Positions 51,772 through 60,267 of a stretch of DNA of 64,000 nt are shown in pieces (position 1 is the first letter of the stretch; every line of letters starts with the position of its first letter). Origin of the DNA: JAHEJX01 sp041605955 (GTDB lineage: Bacteria > Actinomycetota > Acidimicrobiia > Spongiisociales > UBA5794); NCBI GenBank assembly GCA_041605955.1, contig JBFIXI010000009.1:21283-85282 (forward strand), written 5' to 3'. A program made the position numbers and the translations under genes. Below the pieces are notes generated by a model. That model saw only the letters and a list, made by a program, of their open reading frames with translations. It searched no databases and was not told the DNA's origin.

Positions 51772-52725
51772 TCAGAGGTCGATGGGGGCTTCGTAGACGT
51801 GGCCGTGATGAGCCCGGCGGCTCTCCTCGTCCTGTTCTCCAAGCCAGATGACCACCCGACATTGATGATCGCCGACGGCGATCCTCTCCTCCAGGAGCAC
51901 GGCCGCTCCGCCCGAGTTTTGCGCTGCGATTCCGCCGAACACGCTCGATGTCATCCGACACAGCGCAGGCGCCTTGCGCACCGCCAACCCGAACGGGCAT
52001 CTCCGGTTGGCGAGCACGATGCGGTCTCCGCTGATCTCGACGGGGTAGAAGTCACCTTCGATGGCGTGTTTCAGGCGTACGAAACATTCCGCCATCTGTT
52101 CGGGGGTCAGTTTGCCCAGGGCTCCCGTGGCCCGGCGGTACTCCTCTTCCATCTGGCCACCGACGTCGATGCCCACCTGGGCCACCAGCGACTCGGCGAC
52201 GGCCGGGCCATCGCGCAGCTCCACATCCTGTGCCAGCTGCACTACCAGGGCCCGCAGGAAGGAGTCCCGTCCGAAGCCGTCATCGCCCGCCTCGGAGATG
52301 TCGGGAAGTACCCCCACGCTGCGGCGAGGGGGATCAAAGCTAGTTGAGGCGGCGCGCGGTGTATCGAGTGTTGCCGACACTCTGGAGCCACCGTGATCGC
52401 GCGCCGCTACGTCGAGATCGCGCGCCAGGCTGGTCGCTATCGACAGCCCCCTCCCCCGCTCCTCATGGTCGGCTGCCACGCCCACCGCGGCGAAGTCGAA
52501 AGCGGGGCCGAGGTCACGCACCGTGAGCACCGGGAACTCTTCGGTCCAGTCGACCGACACCCACACCGAGCCGCCCCCATGCTCGAATGCGTTCGTCACC
52601 AATTCGGAGAAGGTCAATGCCGCGCCGGCCACATCAGCCCCGGCAACTGCGTGGCGAGTGATGTAGTCGGAGAACTGCCGACGCAGCTCGGAGACGTCCT
52701 CCTTGCTTTCGACGTACCAATCCAT
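51772..52725 (-). CDS. RsbW-like HATPase fused to cysteine-containing (SufR-like) sensor domain
   Basis: 317 residues, ATG 52725. Residues 1-130: HATPase with N-box SELVTNAFEHGG and DLGPAFD...RGRGLSIATSLARDL, a kinase-competent pattern. Residues 150-317: a helical part followed by RRCPFGLAVRKAPALC and VGDHQCRVVI, giving C243-x12-C256-x32-C289. The C-x12-C plus later C pattern resembles FeS-binding regulators of the SufR class, from memory. The protein may alter its kinase or anti-sigma activity with FeS-cluster or redox state. It converges on the B12-protein gene. Confidence 0.85.
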   Translation of the reverse strand: MDWYVESKEDVSELRRQFSDYITRHAVAGADVAGAALTFSELVTNAFEHGGGSVWVSVDWTEEFPVLTVRDLGPAFDFAAVGVAADHEERGRGLSIATSLARDLDVAARDHGGSRVSATLDTPRAASTSFDPPRRSVGVLPDISEAGDDGFGRDSFLRALVVQLAQDVELRDGPAVAESLVAQVGIDVGGQMEEEYRRATGALGKLTPEQMAECFVRLKHAIEGDFYPVEISGDRIVLANRRCPFGLAVRKAPALCRMTSSVFGGIAAQNSGGAAVLLEERIAVGDHQCRVVIWLGEQDEESRRAHHGHVYEAPIDL

Positions 52726-52734
52726 GACTTGATC

Positions 52735-53400
52735 CTATGCGCTTTCGAGCCTGCCGGCGGTGGCATTGCGGTCGATCGAGTGTACGAGCTGGCTGGTGCC
52801 GCCAGGGTGACCGATGTCAACGAGGCCGGCGATGGTGCGGTGCAGCATGAGCACGGTGGCTATGAGCAGCCCGCCCAGCAGCGAGGCTGCTGCGATGATG
52901 GTGTAGTAGACGATGTCGTAGTAGATCCGGAAGCGTTCGGCTTCCTCCACGGGCATCCCGAGAAAGAGGAGCAGCACGACCGAGGCCACGATTGCGACCG
53001 TCGACAGCACGGAGATCTGGCGGATGCGGCGGTAGTGAACCTCACGGAAGTCGTATTCGCTCGTGTACGTGAGGCTCAGCAGCGTGAGCATCAATGCCAT
53101 CACTGTGGCTCCTGCCGCCATCACAGACGAGGACAGAAAGCGGATGGTGGGTAGCACAGATTCCAGCAGGCGGCGAGCCTCGAACGGCGAGACGCTTCCG
53201 ACGACGGCCACGACGACGAAGATGACTGCAGCCGCCACGCCGCCACCGATTAGAGCCTCTCGGAGATCGACGAAACGTTCAATCTGATCCGACTCTGGCC
53301 GATGCGATTCTGGCCGATGCGATTCTGGCCGATGCGATTCTGGCCGATGCGACTTTGGCCGATCCGACTCTGGCCGATCCGATTGTGGCGAGGGGGCCAT
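52735..53400 (-). CDS. Membrane protein with Arg-Pro-Glu-Ser repeat tract
   Basis: 221 residues from ATG 53400, overlapping the upstream stop (TGATG). Residues 5-38 form a repeated (S/D/H)RPE(S/K) tract coded by 15-bp repeats. Four hydrophobic helices follow (about 50-70, 85-110, 130-150, 160-185), and a C-terminal tail. No known family recognised; DUF2254-like character (ALMLTLLSLTYTSEYDFREVHY) is only suggestive. Confidence 0.75.
   Translation of the reverse strand: MAPSPQSDRPESDRPKSHRPESHRPESHRPESHRPESDQIERFVDLREALIGGGVAAAVIFVVVAVVGSVSPFEARRLLESVLPTIRFLSSSVMAAGATVMALMLTLLSLTYTSEYDFREVHYRRIRQISVLSTVAIVASVVLLLFLGMPVEEAERFRIYYDIVYYTIIAAASLLGGLLIATVLMLHRTIAGLVDIGHPGGTSQLVHSIDRNATAGRLESA
53286..53390. 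repeat. Seven 15-bp repeats in a coding region
   Basis: Units such as GATGCGATTCTGGCC, with near-identical variants, occupy 53286-53390 in frame. On the minus strand each unit codes for one five-residue step of the Ser-His/Asp-Arg-Pro-Glu tract of the membrane protein. Confidence 0.85.
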
Positions 53401-53783
53401 CAGCTGCCGTCCCCACTCGACTGGCTCCGGTCGGCTTTCTCCAACAGCACCCGCAGCAGCCGCCACCGGCTGCTGGTGGTCAGGCCGTTGCGGATCTCCG
53501 GTCGGGCCATTGCCTTGCTCATTAGTCGCCGCCCGGTGGGATGGTTGGCCGCCGCGGCCACGACTCGTCGGGCCGGCGAAGAGGTCACCGCGGAGGAGAT
53601 GAGCCGGCGCAGCGACGGAATGGCTCCTGCGATAACAACGGTCCCGGCGATGATCAGGATCCACCCGGGCAAGACCGGCAGTACCAACCCGAGCAAGCCG
53701 AAGAGCAGCAGGGTGGCGCCGACGATCAGGGAACGCAGCCGCCGCAGCGGAGCCATGCCGGCCGGAGTCGAGATCTCATCCAT
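53400..53783 (-). CDS. Small PGPGW-like membrane protein
   Basis: 127 residues from ATG 53783. Two hydrophobic helices separated by a short turn (LLLFGLLGLVLPVLPGWILIIAGTVVIAGAIP), resembling the PGPGW transmembrane family, then a basic helical tail (RRLISSAVTSSPARRVVAAAANHPTGRR). A sigma-B-type promoter ends nine bases before the ATG, so the transcript may be nearly leaderless. Confidence 0.75.
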   Translation of the reverse strand: MDEISTPAGMAPLRRLRSLIVGATLLLFGLLGLVLPVLPGWILIIAGTVVIAGAIPSLRRLISSAVTSSPARRVVAAAANHPTGRRLMSKAMARPEIRNGLTTSSRWRLLRVLLEKADRSQSSGDGS

Positions 53784-53792
53784 CGCAATGGC

Positions 53793-53818
53793 CTACCCCG
53801 GGTAGAACTCGGCCAAAC
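53793..53818 (-). promoter_or_regulatory. Sigma-B-type promoter for the PGPGW-like gene
   Basis: Minus-strand GTTT (53818-53815), 16-base spacer, GGGTAG (53798-53793). Confidence 0.7.
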
Positions 53819-53845
53819 GTGCCTCGTCCCGAACGAGCGCTCGCA

Positions 53846-55366
53846 TCACTCGGCTCGCAAGCGCCACTGCAAGAGCATCAGCCCTGCGACGAAGAAAAGG
53901 AGACTGCCTCCGCCGAGAGCAATAATGGTGCGCGCTTCGATGGGCTCGGCGCGAAACATCACGTCGCGCAGTGAGTCGATGGCATGCGTGATCGGCAGTG
54001 CCCACGACACGCTCCGCACCCAGGCGACGATGCGATCCAGGCTGAGGAAGAAGCCGGAGAAGAAGATGCTGAGCAATAGCACGATGAGCGACACGTTCAC
54101 CGCCTGCGTGTCGGACCTGACGATCGCGGATATGACGAAGCCCACTCCGATAGAGGTCACGCCAAGTGCGGCCAGCACCAGTGCGTAGTCCGCGTTCGAA
54201 CCGGTCAAGGGGACGCTGAATGCCTGCAGCATCAGCAGGCTGAGCGCAGCGGCGACCACTGCGATGGCTGCCAGATAGCCGATGTACTTGCCGGCCAGGA
54301 TCTGGGCGGCGTGGACGGGCGACACTCGGAAAACCTCGGGGGTTCCGAGGGCGCGTTCACGCACCAGCGATAGCCCGCCGAAGGTGATACCGATGTGTTG
54401 GATCAACAATGCGATGACGCCGGGGGCATAGAACGATGTGATGTCGAGATCGGTGGCGCCGACGACGTCGCTCTCGGCGCCGAATGGGCTCACGAGGACG
54501 TCGGGCGGCACCTTCCGGAAGTCGCGGAGGCTGGCAGAGAGCATGGCGAGCTCCTGCTCGATGCGCTCCATCTCGCTGATCTCGTGGTCTAGCGGTTGGC
54601 CGACGGCGCTGACGTCGATGGTGTCGACGTCGGCCGACAGCGTTGCCAGGTTCGACGAGATGCCGTCGTGTTGGGACGTAGCGGCGAAGTCGTCACGAAT
54701 ATTGTCGATGAGCACCTCGGTAGATCCGGTCTGCTGCTGGATCAGACTCAGCTGCGTTCCCAACCGGCGCCGCTGCTTGGCGGCTTCGGGCGCATCGCCA
54801 GCTTCGAGCGCGGCCCGCAGCGCGGTCGCGCTCTCTTGGGCCGCGGGTAGCAAAGTCTCCAGGTCCTCGGATTCCTCTTGACCGCTGGCCACCAGTTCTT
54901 CAAGGATGCGACGGTTGACCAAATCAACGGTGCCGCGGGCGATGAGCGAGATGGTGGCTTGCTCGAATGGGTCGAGCTTGTCGTGAAGGACCGTGAAGAC
55001 GGCCCGCTCCCCACGCCGCACAGTCTCGATCGGCTCGACAGGGACGATCACGGCAACGTCGGCCGCTCCCCGGCGTAGCCAGCCGACCGCCTCGGCTCGG
55101 GTGCCTACGGTGCCCAAGATATCGATGCGGTGCTCGAGCTCATTTGCCCGATCCTGCAGCTGCTGGGTGAAGTCCCCGTCACCCGACGTGACGAATACCG
55201 TCCGCAGCGGCTCCGACTGTTGGCGGTAGCCCAGACCGAACAGGGCGAGGATCAGGAACGGACCCAAGATGAGGGTGAGCAGCAGGCGGGGCTGGCGGAG
55301 CACGTCGAATATCTCCTTGCGGGCGAACGCGCCAATACGAGTGAAGGTATTCCGCAGCTCACGCAT
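53846..55366 (-). CDS. ABC-2-type exporter permease
   Basis: 506 residues from ATG 55366, overlapping the ATPase gene by 8 bp. First helix about 29-49, then a large external domain (about 50-290, with coiled-coil-like stretches), and about five helices in 310-505 (LVRERALGTPEVFRVSPVHAAQILAGKYIGY is the conserved ABC-2 turn). It exports an unknown lipid, drug or polymer with the next gene. The long extracellular domain resembles YhgE/YadH-like exporters. Confidence 0.9.
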   Translation of the reverse strand: MRELRNTFTRIGAFARKEIFDVLRQPRLLLTLILGPFLILALFGLGYRQQSEPLRTVFVTSGDGDFTQQLQDRANELEHRIDILGTVGTRAEAVGWLRRGAADVAVIVPVEPIETVRRGERAVFTVLHDKLDPFEQATISLIARGTVDLVNRRILEELVASGQEESEDLETLLPAAQESATALRAALEAGDAPEAAKQRRRLGTQLSLIQQQTGSTEVLIDNIRDDFAATSQHDGISSNLATLSADVDTIDVSAVGQPLDHEISEMERIEQELAMLSASLRDFRKVPPDVLVSPFGAESDVVGATDLDITSFYAPGVIALLIQHIGITFGGLSLVRERALGTPEVFRVSPVHAAQILAGKYIGYLAAIAVVAAALSLLMLQAFSVPLTGSNADYALVLAALGVTSIGVGFVISAIVRSDTQAVNVSLIVLLLSIFFSGFFLSLDRIVAWVRSVSWALPITHAIDSLRDVMFRAEPIEARTIIALGGGSLLFFVAGLMLLQWRLRAE

Positions 55367-56390
55367 GCTGTCCGCTGCCGATCAACTCTCCCATCCGGTC
55401 CTGCTGCGGGAGCGGGTCCTCGTGGCGGTATTTGCTAACCAGCTCGACGAAGACGTCGTCGAAGGGCGGCAGCGACTCCTCGGCCTGCTCGATGGCAACA
55501 TCGTGCTCGCCCAACCAGGCGCTCAACGCCGGTAGCGCCACCGCCGCCTCATCTACTACCAGCCGCAACTGGCGGGGCCCGGTCACCTCGCATTCGCCGG
55601 CCGCGGTCACCTCACGAACCTGTTCGATCAGCTCCGGGTCGGGCCGTTGGGCGAACTCGACGTGTACGACGTCGCCGCCGAAAGCAGCGCGGCGGAGCCC
55701 ATCGGGGGTCTCGACGGTCAGCAGCTCGCCGTCGGCGAGTACTGCCACGTAGTCGCAGTAAGCCGCCTCCCCGACGTACTGGGTAGTGACGATGAGCGTT
55801 TTACCTCGTTCCTTCAGCTGGGTGAAGCGGTCCCAGAACTTCCGCCGCAAAATGGGATCGATGCCCGCGGTCGGCTCGTCGAGGAACATGAGCTCCGGCT
55901 CGTGGATGAGGGTCGCAGCCAACGACAGGCGGCGCTGCATGCCGCCGGAGATCTCGCTGACGCGTTTGGAGTCGTGCCCGTCGAGCTCGACGAACTCGAG
56001 CGCCCCGCGCAGCGCGCCCGGTTGCGCCCACTCCGCTCCGTACAGCGATGCGAAGAACATGAGGTTCTCCCGCACCGACAGATTGGGATAGAGGACCGAG
56101 TGCTGCGGCATGTAGCCCAAGCGCAGGCGGGTACGGGCGTCGAAGTCTCGGGGGTCCTTCTCCAACACGCGCAACGAGCCTGCCGTGGGCTCGAGGACGC
56201 CGGTCATCAACCTGACGGCAGTGGTCTTGCCAGAGCCGCTCGGCCCGACGAGTCCCACGATCGTGCCGGCAGGTACCTCGAGGTCGAGAGCACGAATGCC
56301 ATCGCCCGACTCGAATACTTTCTCGACTCCTGACGCGGCGAGCACGGGGCTGGCGCCGGGGTGCGTCGCCGGCGAAGTGAGTGTGACCAC
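55359..56390 (-). CDS. ABC transporter ATP-binding protein
   Basis: 343 residues from GTG 56390 (GGACGGAG upstream); the frame extends to 56471 without a good start. Walker A GPSGSGKTT, Q-loop YMPQHS, signature ISGGMQRR, Walker B LMFLDEPTAG and H-loop-type TTQYVGEA. Pairs with the ABC-2 permease. A sigma-B-type promoter lies 58 bases upstream, so the exporter is probably stress-induced. Confidence 0.93.
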   Translation of the reverse strand: MVTLTSPATHPGASPVLAASGVEKVFESGDGIRALDLEVPAGTIVGLVGPSGSGKTTAVRLMTGVLEPTAGSLRVLEKDPRDFDARTRLRLGYMPQHSVLYPNLSVRENLMFFASLYGAEWAQPGALRGALEFVELDGHDSKRVSEISGGMQRRLSLAATLIHEPELMFLDEPTAGIDPILRRKFWDRFTQLKERGKTLIVTTQYVGEAAYCDYVAVLADGELLTVETPDGLRRAAFGGDVVHVEFAQRPDPELIEQVREVTAAGECEVTGPRQLRLVVDEAAVALPALSAWLGEHDVAIEQAEESLPPFDDVFVELVSKYRHEDPLPQQDRMGELIGSGQHA

Positions 56391-56448
56391 GATCTCCGTC
56401 CTTGTGACTTGGCGCCTTCTGTGCGGCGCCTGCGGGGTTGGCAGCTGA

Positions 56449-56474
56449 CTACCCACCGTCTCGTCCCGCAAAAC
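56449..56474 (-). promoter_or_regulatory. Sigma-B-type promoter for the ABC exporter operon
   Basis: Minus-strand GTTT (56474-56471), 16-base spacer, GGGTAG (56454-56449). Confidence 0.7.
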
Positions 56475-56511
56475 CCCCGTCCGTCACGAGACCAACGGCC
56501 GGTCGGGGGTT

Positions 56512-56586
56512 GGCGTTTCCCCAGTAGGCGTTTCCCCAGTAGGCGTTTCCCCAGTAGCCGTTTCCCCGGCAGGCGTTTCCCCGGTA
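56512..56586. repeat. Five 15-bp tandem repeats carrying GTTT
   Basis: GGCGTTTCCCCAGTA and close variants at 56512, 56527, 56542, 56557 and 56572. Each unit includes a GTTT tetramer; the last one is the -35 of the promoter at 56575-56600. Confidence 0.85.
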
Positions 56587-56600
56587 GCGGCCCTGGGTAT
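56575..56600 (+). promoter_or_regulatory. Sigma-B-type promoter preceded by repeated -35 elements
   Basis: GTTT (56575-56578), 16-base spacer, GGGTAT (56595-56600). The -10 ends nine bases before ATG 56610. Confidence 0.65.
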
Positions 56601-56609
56601 GGCGAGGCC

Positions 56610-57614
56610 ATGAAGTCCACCAACCCCCATACGAAGCTCACCAACCTCAATACCGAGTCCTCCATAACCGAGTCGACCAGTGCCGAGTCGGCCCCTACCG
56701 AGTCAACGCCGGGCGACATGGCCACCCCCTCTGACCCGGTCTCCCAACCGTCCCCGCACGCGGTGGGTATGGATGGCAGGCGATTCGGCACTCTGCTCCT
56801 CGCCGTCGGGATCGTCGGACTGGTGGCGACTGCCGTTGTGGTCACTCTGGGGCTGCGACTCGTGGATCGGACGGGTACGACGATCGCAGACAGCCTGGAG
56901 CTGACGGCCGAAGCGGTTACGGCGTTCGAAGAGACCGTGGCGGTTGCCGCCGAGTCGATAGACGTTGCCGGCTCTGGCCTGGCGACGGTGACGGCAGCAG
57001 TGGCCGATACGGAAGATTCGCTGCGCAACGCCGGCGCGCTGTTGGATGAGACTGCGGCCGCCATCCGGGAAGACGTTCCCGACAGCATCGATGCGATTCG
57101 CGCCACGATGCCCGCCCTGATCCAGAGTGCCGAGGTGCTGGAGACGGCGCTCGGCGCGTTGGCAGTCCTGGGCGTGGACTTCGCTCCCGCGAGCCCGCCT
57201 GCTGAGTCGTTGCGCCGAGTGGAAGCGGGGCTCTCCGATGTGGCCGCCCGGCTGCGCTCCGGATCGTCGCAGCTCGCGATCGTGGGCGGCGACTTCCTCG
57301 ATCTCAGCGGCGACGCCGCCACGCTGGCAGTCGAGCTCGACCGGCTCGCCGCCAACCTCGAGGGCGCCGACCGCCTACTCGAGGGCTATGCGGACACGAC
57401 TCGGCGCACGGCTGCCCTAGTGGCCCAAACCAGTTCCCAGCTCGATTCGCAGCGTGTCGAGGGCCGGTTCCTCGTCCTGCTCTTCGGCCTGATCGTCGGG
57501 TTGAGCCACTTTGTGCCGCTGGCCATCGGATGGCGGGCGCGAGCGGTCGCGCCGACGGGGCATGGCGGTCGGTCCATGGACGCATCCAGGTTTGACCCTG
57601 CCGCGATCGGGTAG
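56610..57614 (+). CDS. Two-helix membrane protein with long coiled-coil-like ectodomain
   Basis: 334 residues from ATG 56610. N-terminal 50 residues are polar and repeat TES/AES, then a membrane helix (about 57-78, FGTLLLAVGIVGLVATAVVVTLG). A long helical region (80-270) has heptad-like Ala/Val/Leu spacing (TVAVAAESIDVAGSGLATVTAAV) and a second helix lies near 288-308 (LVLLFGLIVGLSHFVPLAIG). No enzymatic motif is visible. The layout recalls transducer-like or envelope-spanning proteins. Function unknown. Confidence 0.75.
   Translation: MKSTNPHTKLTNLNTESSITESTSAESAPTESTPGDMATPSDPVSQPSPHAVGMDGRRFGTLLLAVGIVGLVATAVVVTLGLRLVDRTGTTIADSLELTAEAVTAFEETVAVAAESIDVAGSGLATVTAAVADTEDSLRNAGALLDETAAAIREDVPDSIDAIRATMPALIQSAEVLETALGALAVLGVDFAPASPPAESLRRVEAGLSDVAARLRSGSSQLAIVGGDFLDLSGDAATLAVELDRLAANLEGADRLLEGYADTTRRTAALVAQTSSQLDSQRVEGRFLVLLFGLIVGLSHFVPLAIGWRARAVAPTGHGGRSMDASRFDPAAIG
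57590..57614 (+). promoter_or_regulatory. Sigma-B-type promoter for the PAP2-DAGK-PPK2 operon
   Basis: GTTT (57590-57593), 15-base spacer, GGGTAG (57609-57614). The -10 coincides with the last codons and stop of the preceding gene. Confidence 0.7.
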
Positions 57615-57645
57615 GCGGAGCCCCGCAAAGGAGGGCTGAAGAGTC

Positions 57646-58524
57646 ATGACAGCAATCGCAATCCTGACGGTCGGGTTACTCACCGCGGCGTTCGCGGCCG
57701 GGTGGTCGATGAGCCACCACGGCGAAATGCCGGTGATCGATCCCGAGATCGAGCGGAGGTGGTTGGTGCGCGTTCTGCAGCGGCATCCGCGGCTGGCTGC
57801 GTTCATCGCTCGCCGGCTCGACACCAAGTCCGCCGGCGGCCTGATGCTCACTGCCTCCGTGGGTGTCATCCTTGCTCTCGGCGTTTTCGCCGGATGGGTC
57901 TTCGATTCGCTCGACGAGAACCGCGGGTTCGCCCAGTTCGACGAATCGGTAGCCGAATGGGGCGGCGCCAACGCCACCGACACCTCCACATTCCTGCTCA
58001 ATCTATTGACGGACGTCGGCGGCACAGGCGTCATCACGATTGTGACGATCATCGCCGCGGCTTACGGCTGGTGGCGCTATCGCAACTTCCACGTGGCCCT
58101 GTTCATGGTCAGCGTGTCGCTGAGCCAAACCATCGTCAACAACGGCTTGAAGTGGGTCATCAATCGGGAGCGGCCGGCAGTGTCCCAGCTGGCTTCGTGG
58201 GCCGGATCATCGTTTCCCTCGGGTCACACTGCGGCTGCCGCCGCCACCTATGCCGGGGTTGCCCTCGTCCTCGGTTTGTCCGCCTCGCCACGTATCCGCG
58301 CCGCTTTGACCGCGGCCGCGATTGCTCTCGCCATGGCGGTGGGAGCGACCAGAGCCCTTCTCGGAGTCCACTGGCTGACCGACGTGCTCGCCGGGCTGGC
58401 CGTCGGATGGGCTTGCTTCATTGCTTGCGGCGTCGCCTTCGGCGGCCGCTTGATGCGATTCGGCGAGCCCGCCGCTACCAGTGCCCGGTCGGCCTCCGGC
58501 GTTCCCCAAGTCTCGACCTCGTAG
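57646..58524 (+). CDS. PAP2-family lipid phosphatase
   Basis: 292 residues from ATG 57646 (AAAGGAGGG upstream). PAP2 motifs: C1 KWVINRERPA, C2 FPSGHT, C3 TRALLGVHWLTDV. About six membrane helices. It would dephosphorylate phosphatidate, undecaprenyl-PP or similar lipids on the outer membrane face. First gene of a six-gene operon with a sigma-B-type promoter. Confidence 0.93.
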   Translation: MTAIAILTVGLLTAAFAAGWSMSHHGEMPVIDPEIERRWLVRVLQRHPRLAAFIARRLDTKSAGGLMLTASVGVILALGVFAGWVFDSLDENRGFAQFDESVAEWGGANATDTSTFLLNLLTDVGGTGVITIVTIIAAAYGWWRYRNFHVALFMVSVSLSQTIVNNGLKWVINRERPAVSQLASWAGSSFPSGHTAAAAATYAGVALVLGLSASPRIRAALTAAAIALAMAVGATRALLGVHWLTDVLAGLAVGWACFIACGVAFGGRLMRFGEPAATSARSASGVPQVSTS

Positions 58525-58540
58525 GTAGAGGAGTCCACAC

Positions 58541-59383
58541 ATGACCGACACAATCATCCGGACCGCCCAGACAGCCGAACCGCAACGCACGGCCTCGGTC
58601 GCGGCAGCCCCGACGCGGCGCAACGGTATGGCGCCCTGGCCGGTGACATGGTCCGATGCTCGCCGCATCGGTGCCGTCGCCCTCGCCATCTTCCTCGCCA
58701 CCGTGGCGGTGGGATTCCTCATAACCCAGTTCGTTGCCGGAACCGCAGTGGGAGCAGCCGATCGGAGCGTCAACTTTTGGTTAGCCGAGCTGCGTTCCCC
58801 AACGTGGAACCGGTTGACCGACTGGGGCTCGGCCTTCTCCGACACCATCACGATCGTCATCCTGCTCGCCGTACTGGTACCGCTGTTGGCATGGGTGACC
58901 AAGCGCTGGCACGCCTCAGTCTTGCTGGCGGGCGCGGTAGCGTTCGAAACCCTCGTCTTCGTCACTGCGAGCCTCGTCGTCGGCCGGGAACGGCCGCCCG
59001 TCGACCAGCTCGACATGTCGCCGCCGACGGCCAGCTTCCCATCCGGTCACACCGGCGCCGCCGTCGCCTTCTACATCGGGCTGGTCGTCCTGGTCTTCTG
59101 GTGGACTCGGCACCGCGGGGCGCGAGCACTGGCCGTTGCCACATTTGGGCTCGTGCCGGTGGTCGTGGCGATATCTCGGTTGTACCGCGGCATGCACTAC
59201 CCGAGCGATGTGATCTTCGGCGCCGCCATCGGGCTCGCGAGTGTGGCGCTCTTTGCCTCGATGCTGCGTGGCGACCGGAATCGCGAGCGCATCCGGCCCG
59301 GCGACGGTGAAGCCGACACCGACCGGCCGATCGACAGCGATTGGCAAGTCGACAGCGACCGGGCTCTGGAGAGTGTCCGATGA
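58541..59383 (+). CDS. Second PAP2-family lipid phosphatase
   Basis: 280 residues from ATG 58541 (GAGGAG upstream). Motifs: GRERPPVD, FPSGHTG and SRLYRGMHYPSDV. Six membrane helices and a polar N-terminal tail, with an acidic C-terminal extension. Paralogue of the previous gene, 16 bp apart. The two may act on different lipid phosphates. The start of the kinase gene overlaps its stop. Confidence 0.93.
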   Translation: MTDTIIRTAQTAEPQRTASVAAAPTRRNGMAPWPVTWSDARRIGAVALAIFLATVAVGFLITQFVAGTAVGAADRSVNFWLAELRSPTWNRLTDWGSAFSDTITIVILLAVLVPLLAWVTKRWHASVLLAGAVAFETLVFVTASLVVGRERPPVDQLDMSPPTASFPSGHTGAAVAFYIGLVVLVFWWTRHRGARALAVATFGLVPVVVAISRLYRGMHYPSDVIFGAAIGLASVALFASMLRGDRNRERIRPGDGEADTDRPIDSDWQVDSDRALESVR

Positions 59384-60267
59384 CTGCCGCCTCTCCGCTG
59401 CTAGCCGTGGTGGTCAACCCGGTGGGTGCCGCCGATCAGGCAGAGATCGTTGCGGGGCGTGTCCAGGAGTGGGGCGCCGACGTGCTCTGGTTCGAGACCA
59501 CCGAAGATGATCCTGGCGCCGGTCAGGCCCAGGAGGCGATCGACAAGGGGGCCGACGTCATCGCAGTATGCGGCGGCGACGGCACCGTGCGGTCCTGCGT
59601 CGAGTCGCTGGCCGGCACCGATCGTGCGTTAGCTGTCATACCCGCGGGAACCGGCAACCTGTTGGCTCGCAACCTCAACATACCCACCGACCCGGCAGCT
59701 GCGCTCGAGGTGGCTCTGGGAGCGGGCCGGCGCCGCATCGACGTCGGCTACGCCAACGGAGAGGCGTTCGCGGTGATGGCCGGTGCCGGCCTCGATGCCG
59801 CCATCATGCGGGACACGTCGCGTGAGGCCAAAGACCGGTTCGGCAGCCTGGCGTACGTCAAGACGGCGCTGGAGCACCTGCGCGATCCCCGGGTGCGCTG
59901 CATAGCCACCGTCGCGGGCAGGCCGGTGTTCAGCGGCCCAATCGCCTCGGTGTTGGCGGCCAATCACGGCCGGCTCCAAGCCGGTGTCGATCTATTTCCG
60001 GGCTCAGCCCCCGACGATGGATCTCTCGATCTCATGGTGTTGCGGGCCACTTCGATCAGCGGCTGGATCGAGTCTGCGCTGGCAATCGCCACCGACCGCG
60101 AGCCACCAGAGCTGATCAAGCGGTGGAGCGGCGGCACGGCCGACATCACTTTCGCCACCGCCACGCCGTACGAGATCGACGGGGAAGAGCGGCCGCCGAC
60201 CGGGCGCCTGACGTTCAGGATCGACCATCAGGCGTTGACCGTCTGCGTTCCGGAGGAAATGTCATGA
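59380..60267 (+). CDS. Diacylglycerol/lipid kinase family protein
   Basis: 295 residues from ATG 59380 (ATGA overlap). Catalytic-domain motif VCGGDGTVRSC and PAGTGNLLARNL match DAGK_cat; the C-terminal beta domain follows (YANGEAFAVMAGAGLDAAIM, PYEIDGEERPP). It phosphorylates diacylglycerol or related lipids with ATP, the opposite of the PAP2 reactions beside it. It is probably cytoplasmic and membrane-associated. Confidence 0.93.
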   Translation: MTAASPLLAVVVNPVGAADQAEIVAGRVQEWGADVLWFETTEDDPGAGQAQEAIDKGADVIAVCGGDGTVRSCVESLAGTDRALAVIPAGTGNLLARNLNIPTDPAAALEVALGAGRRRIDVGYANGEAFAVMAGAGLDAAIMRDTSREAKDRFGSLAYVKTALEHLRDPRVRCIATVAGRPVFSGPIASVLAANHGRLQAGVDLFPGSAPDDGSLDLMVLRATSISGWIESALAIATDREPPELIKRWSGGTADITFATATPYEIDGEERPPTGRLTFRIDHQALTVCVPEEMS

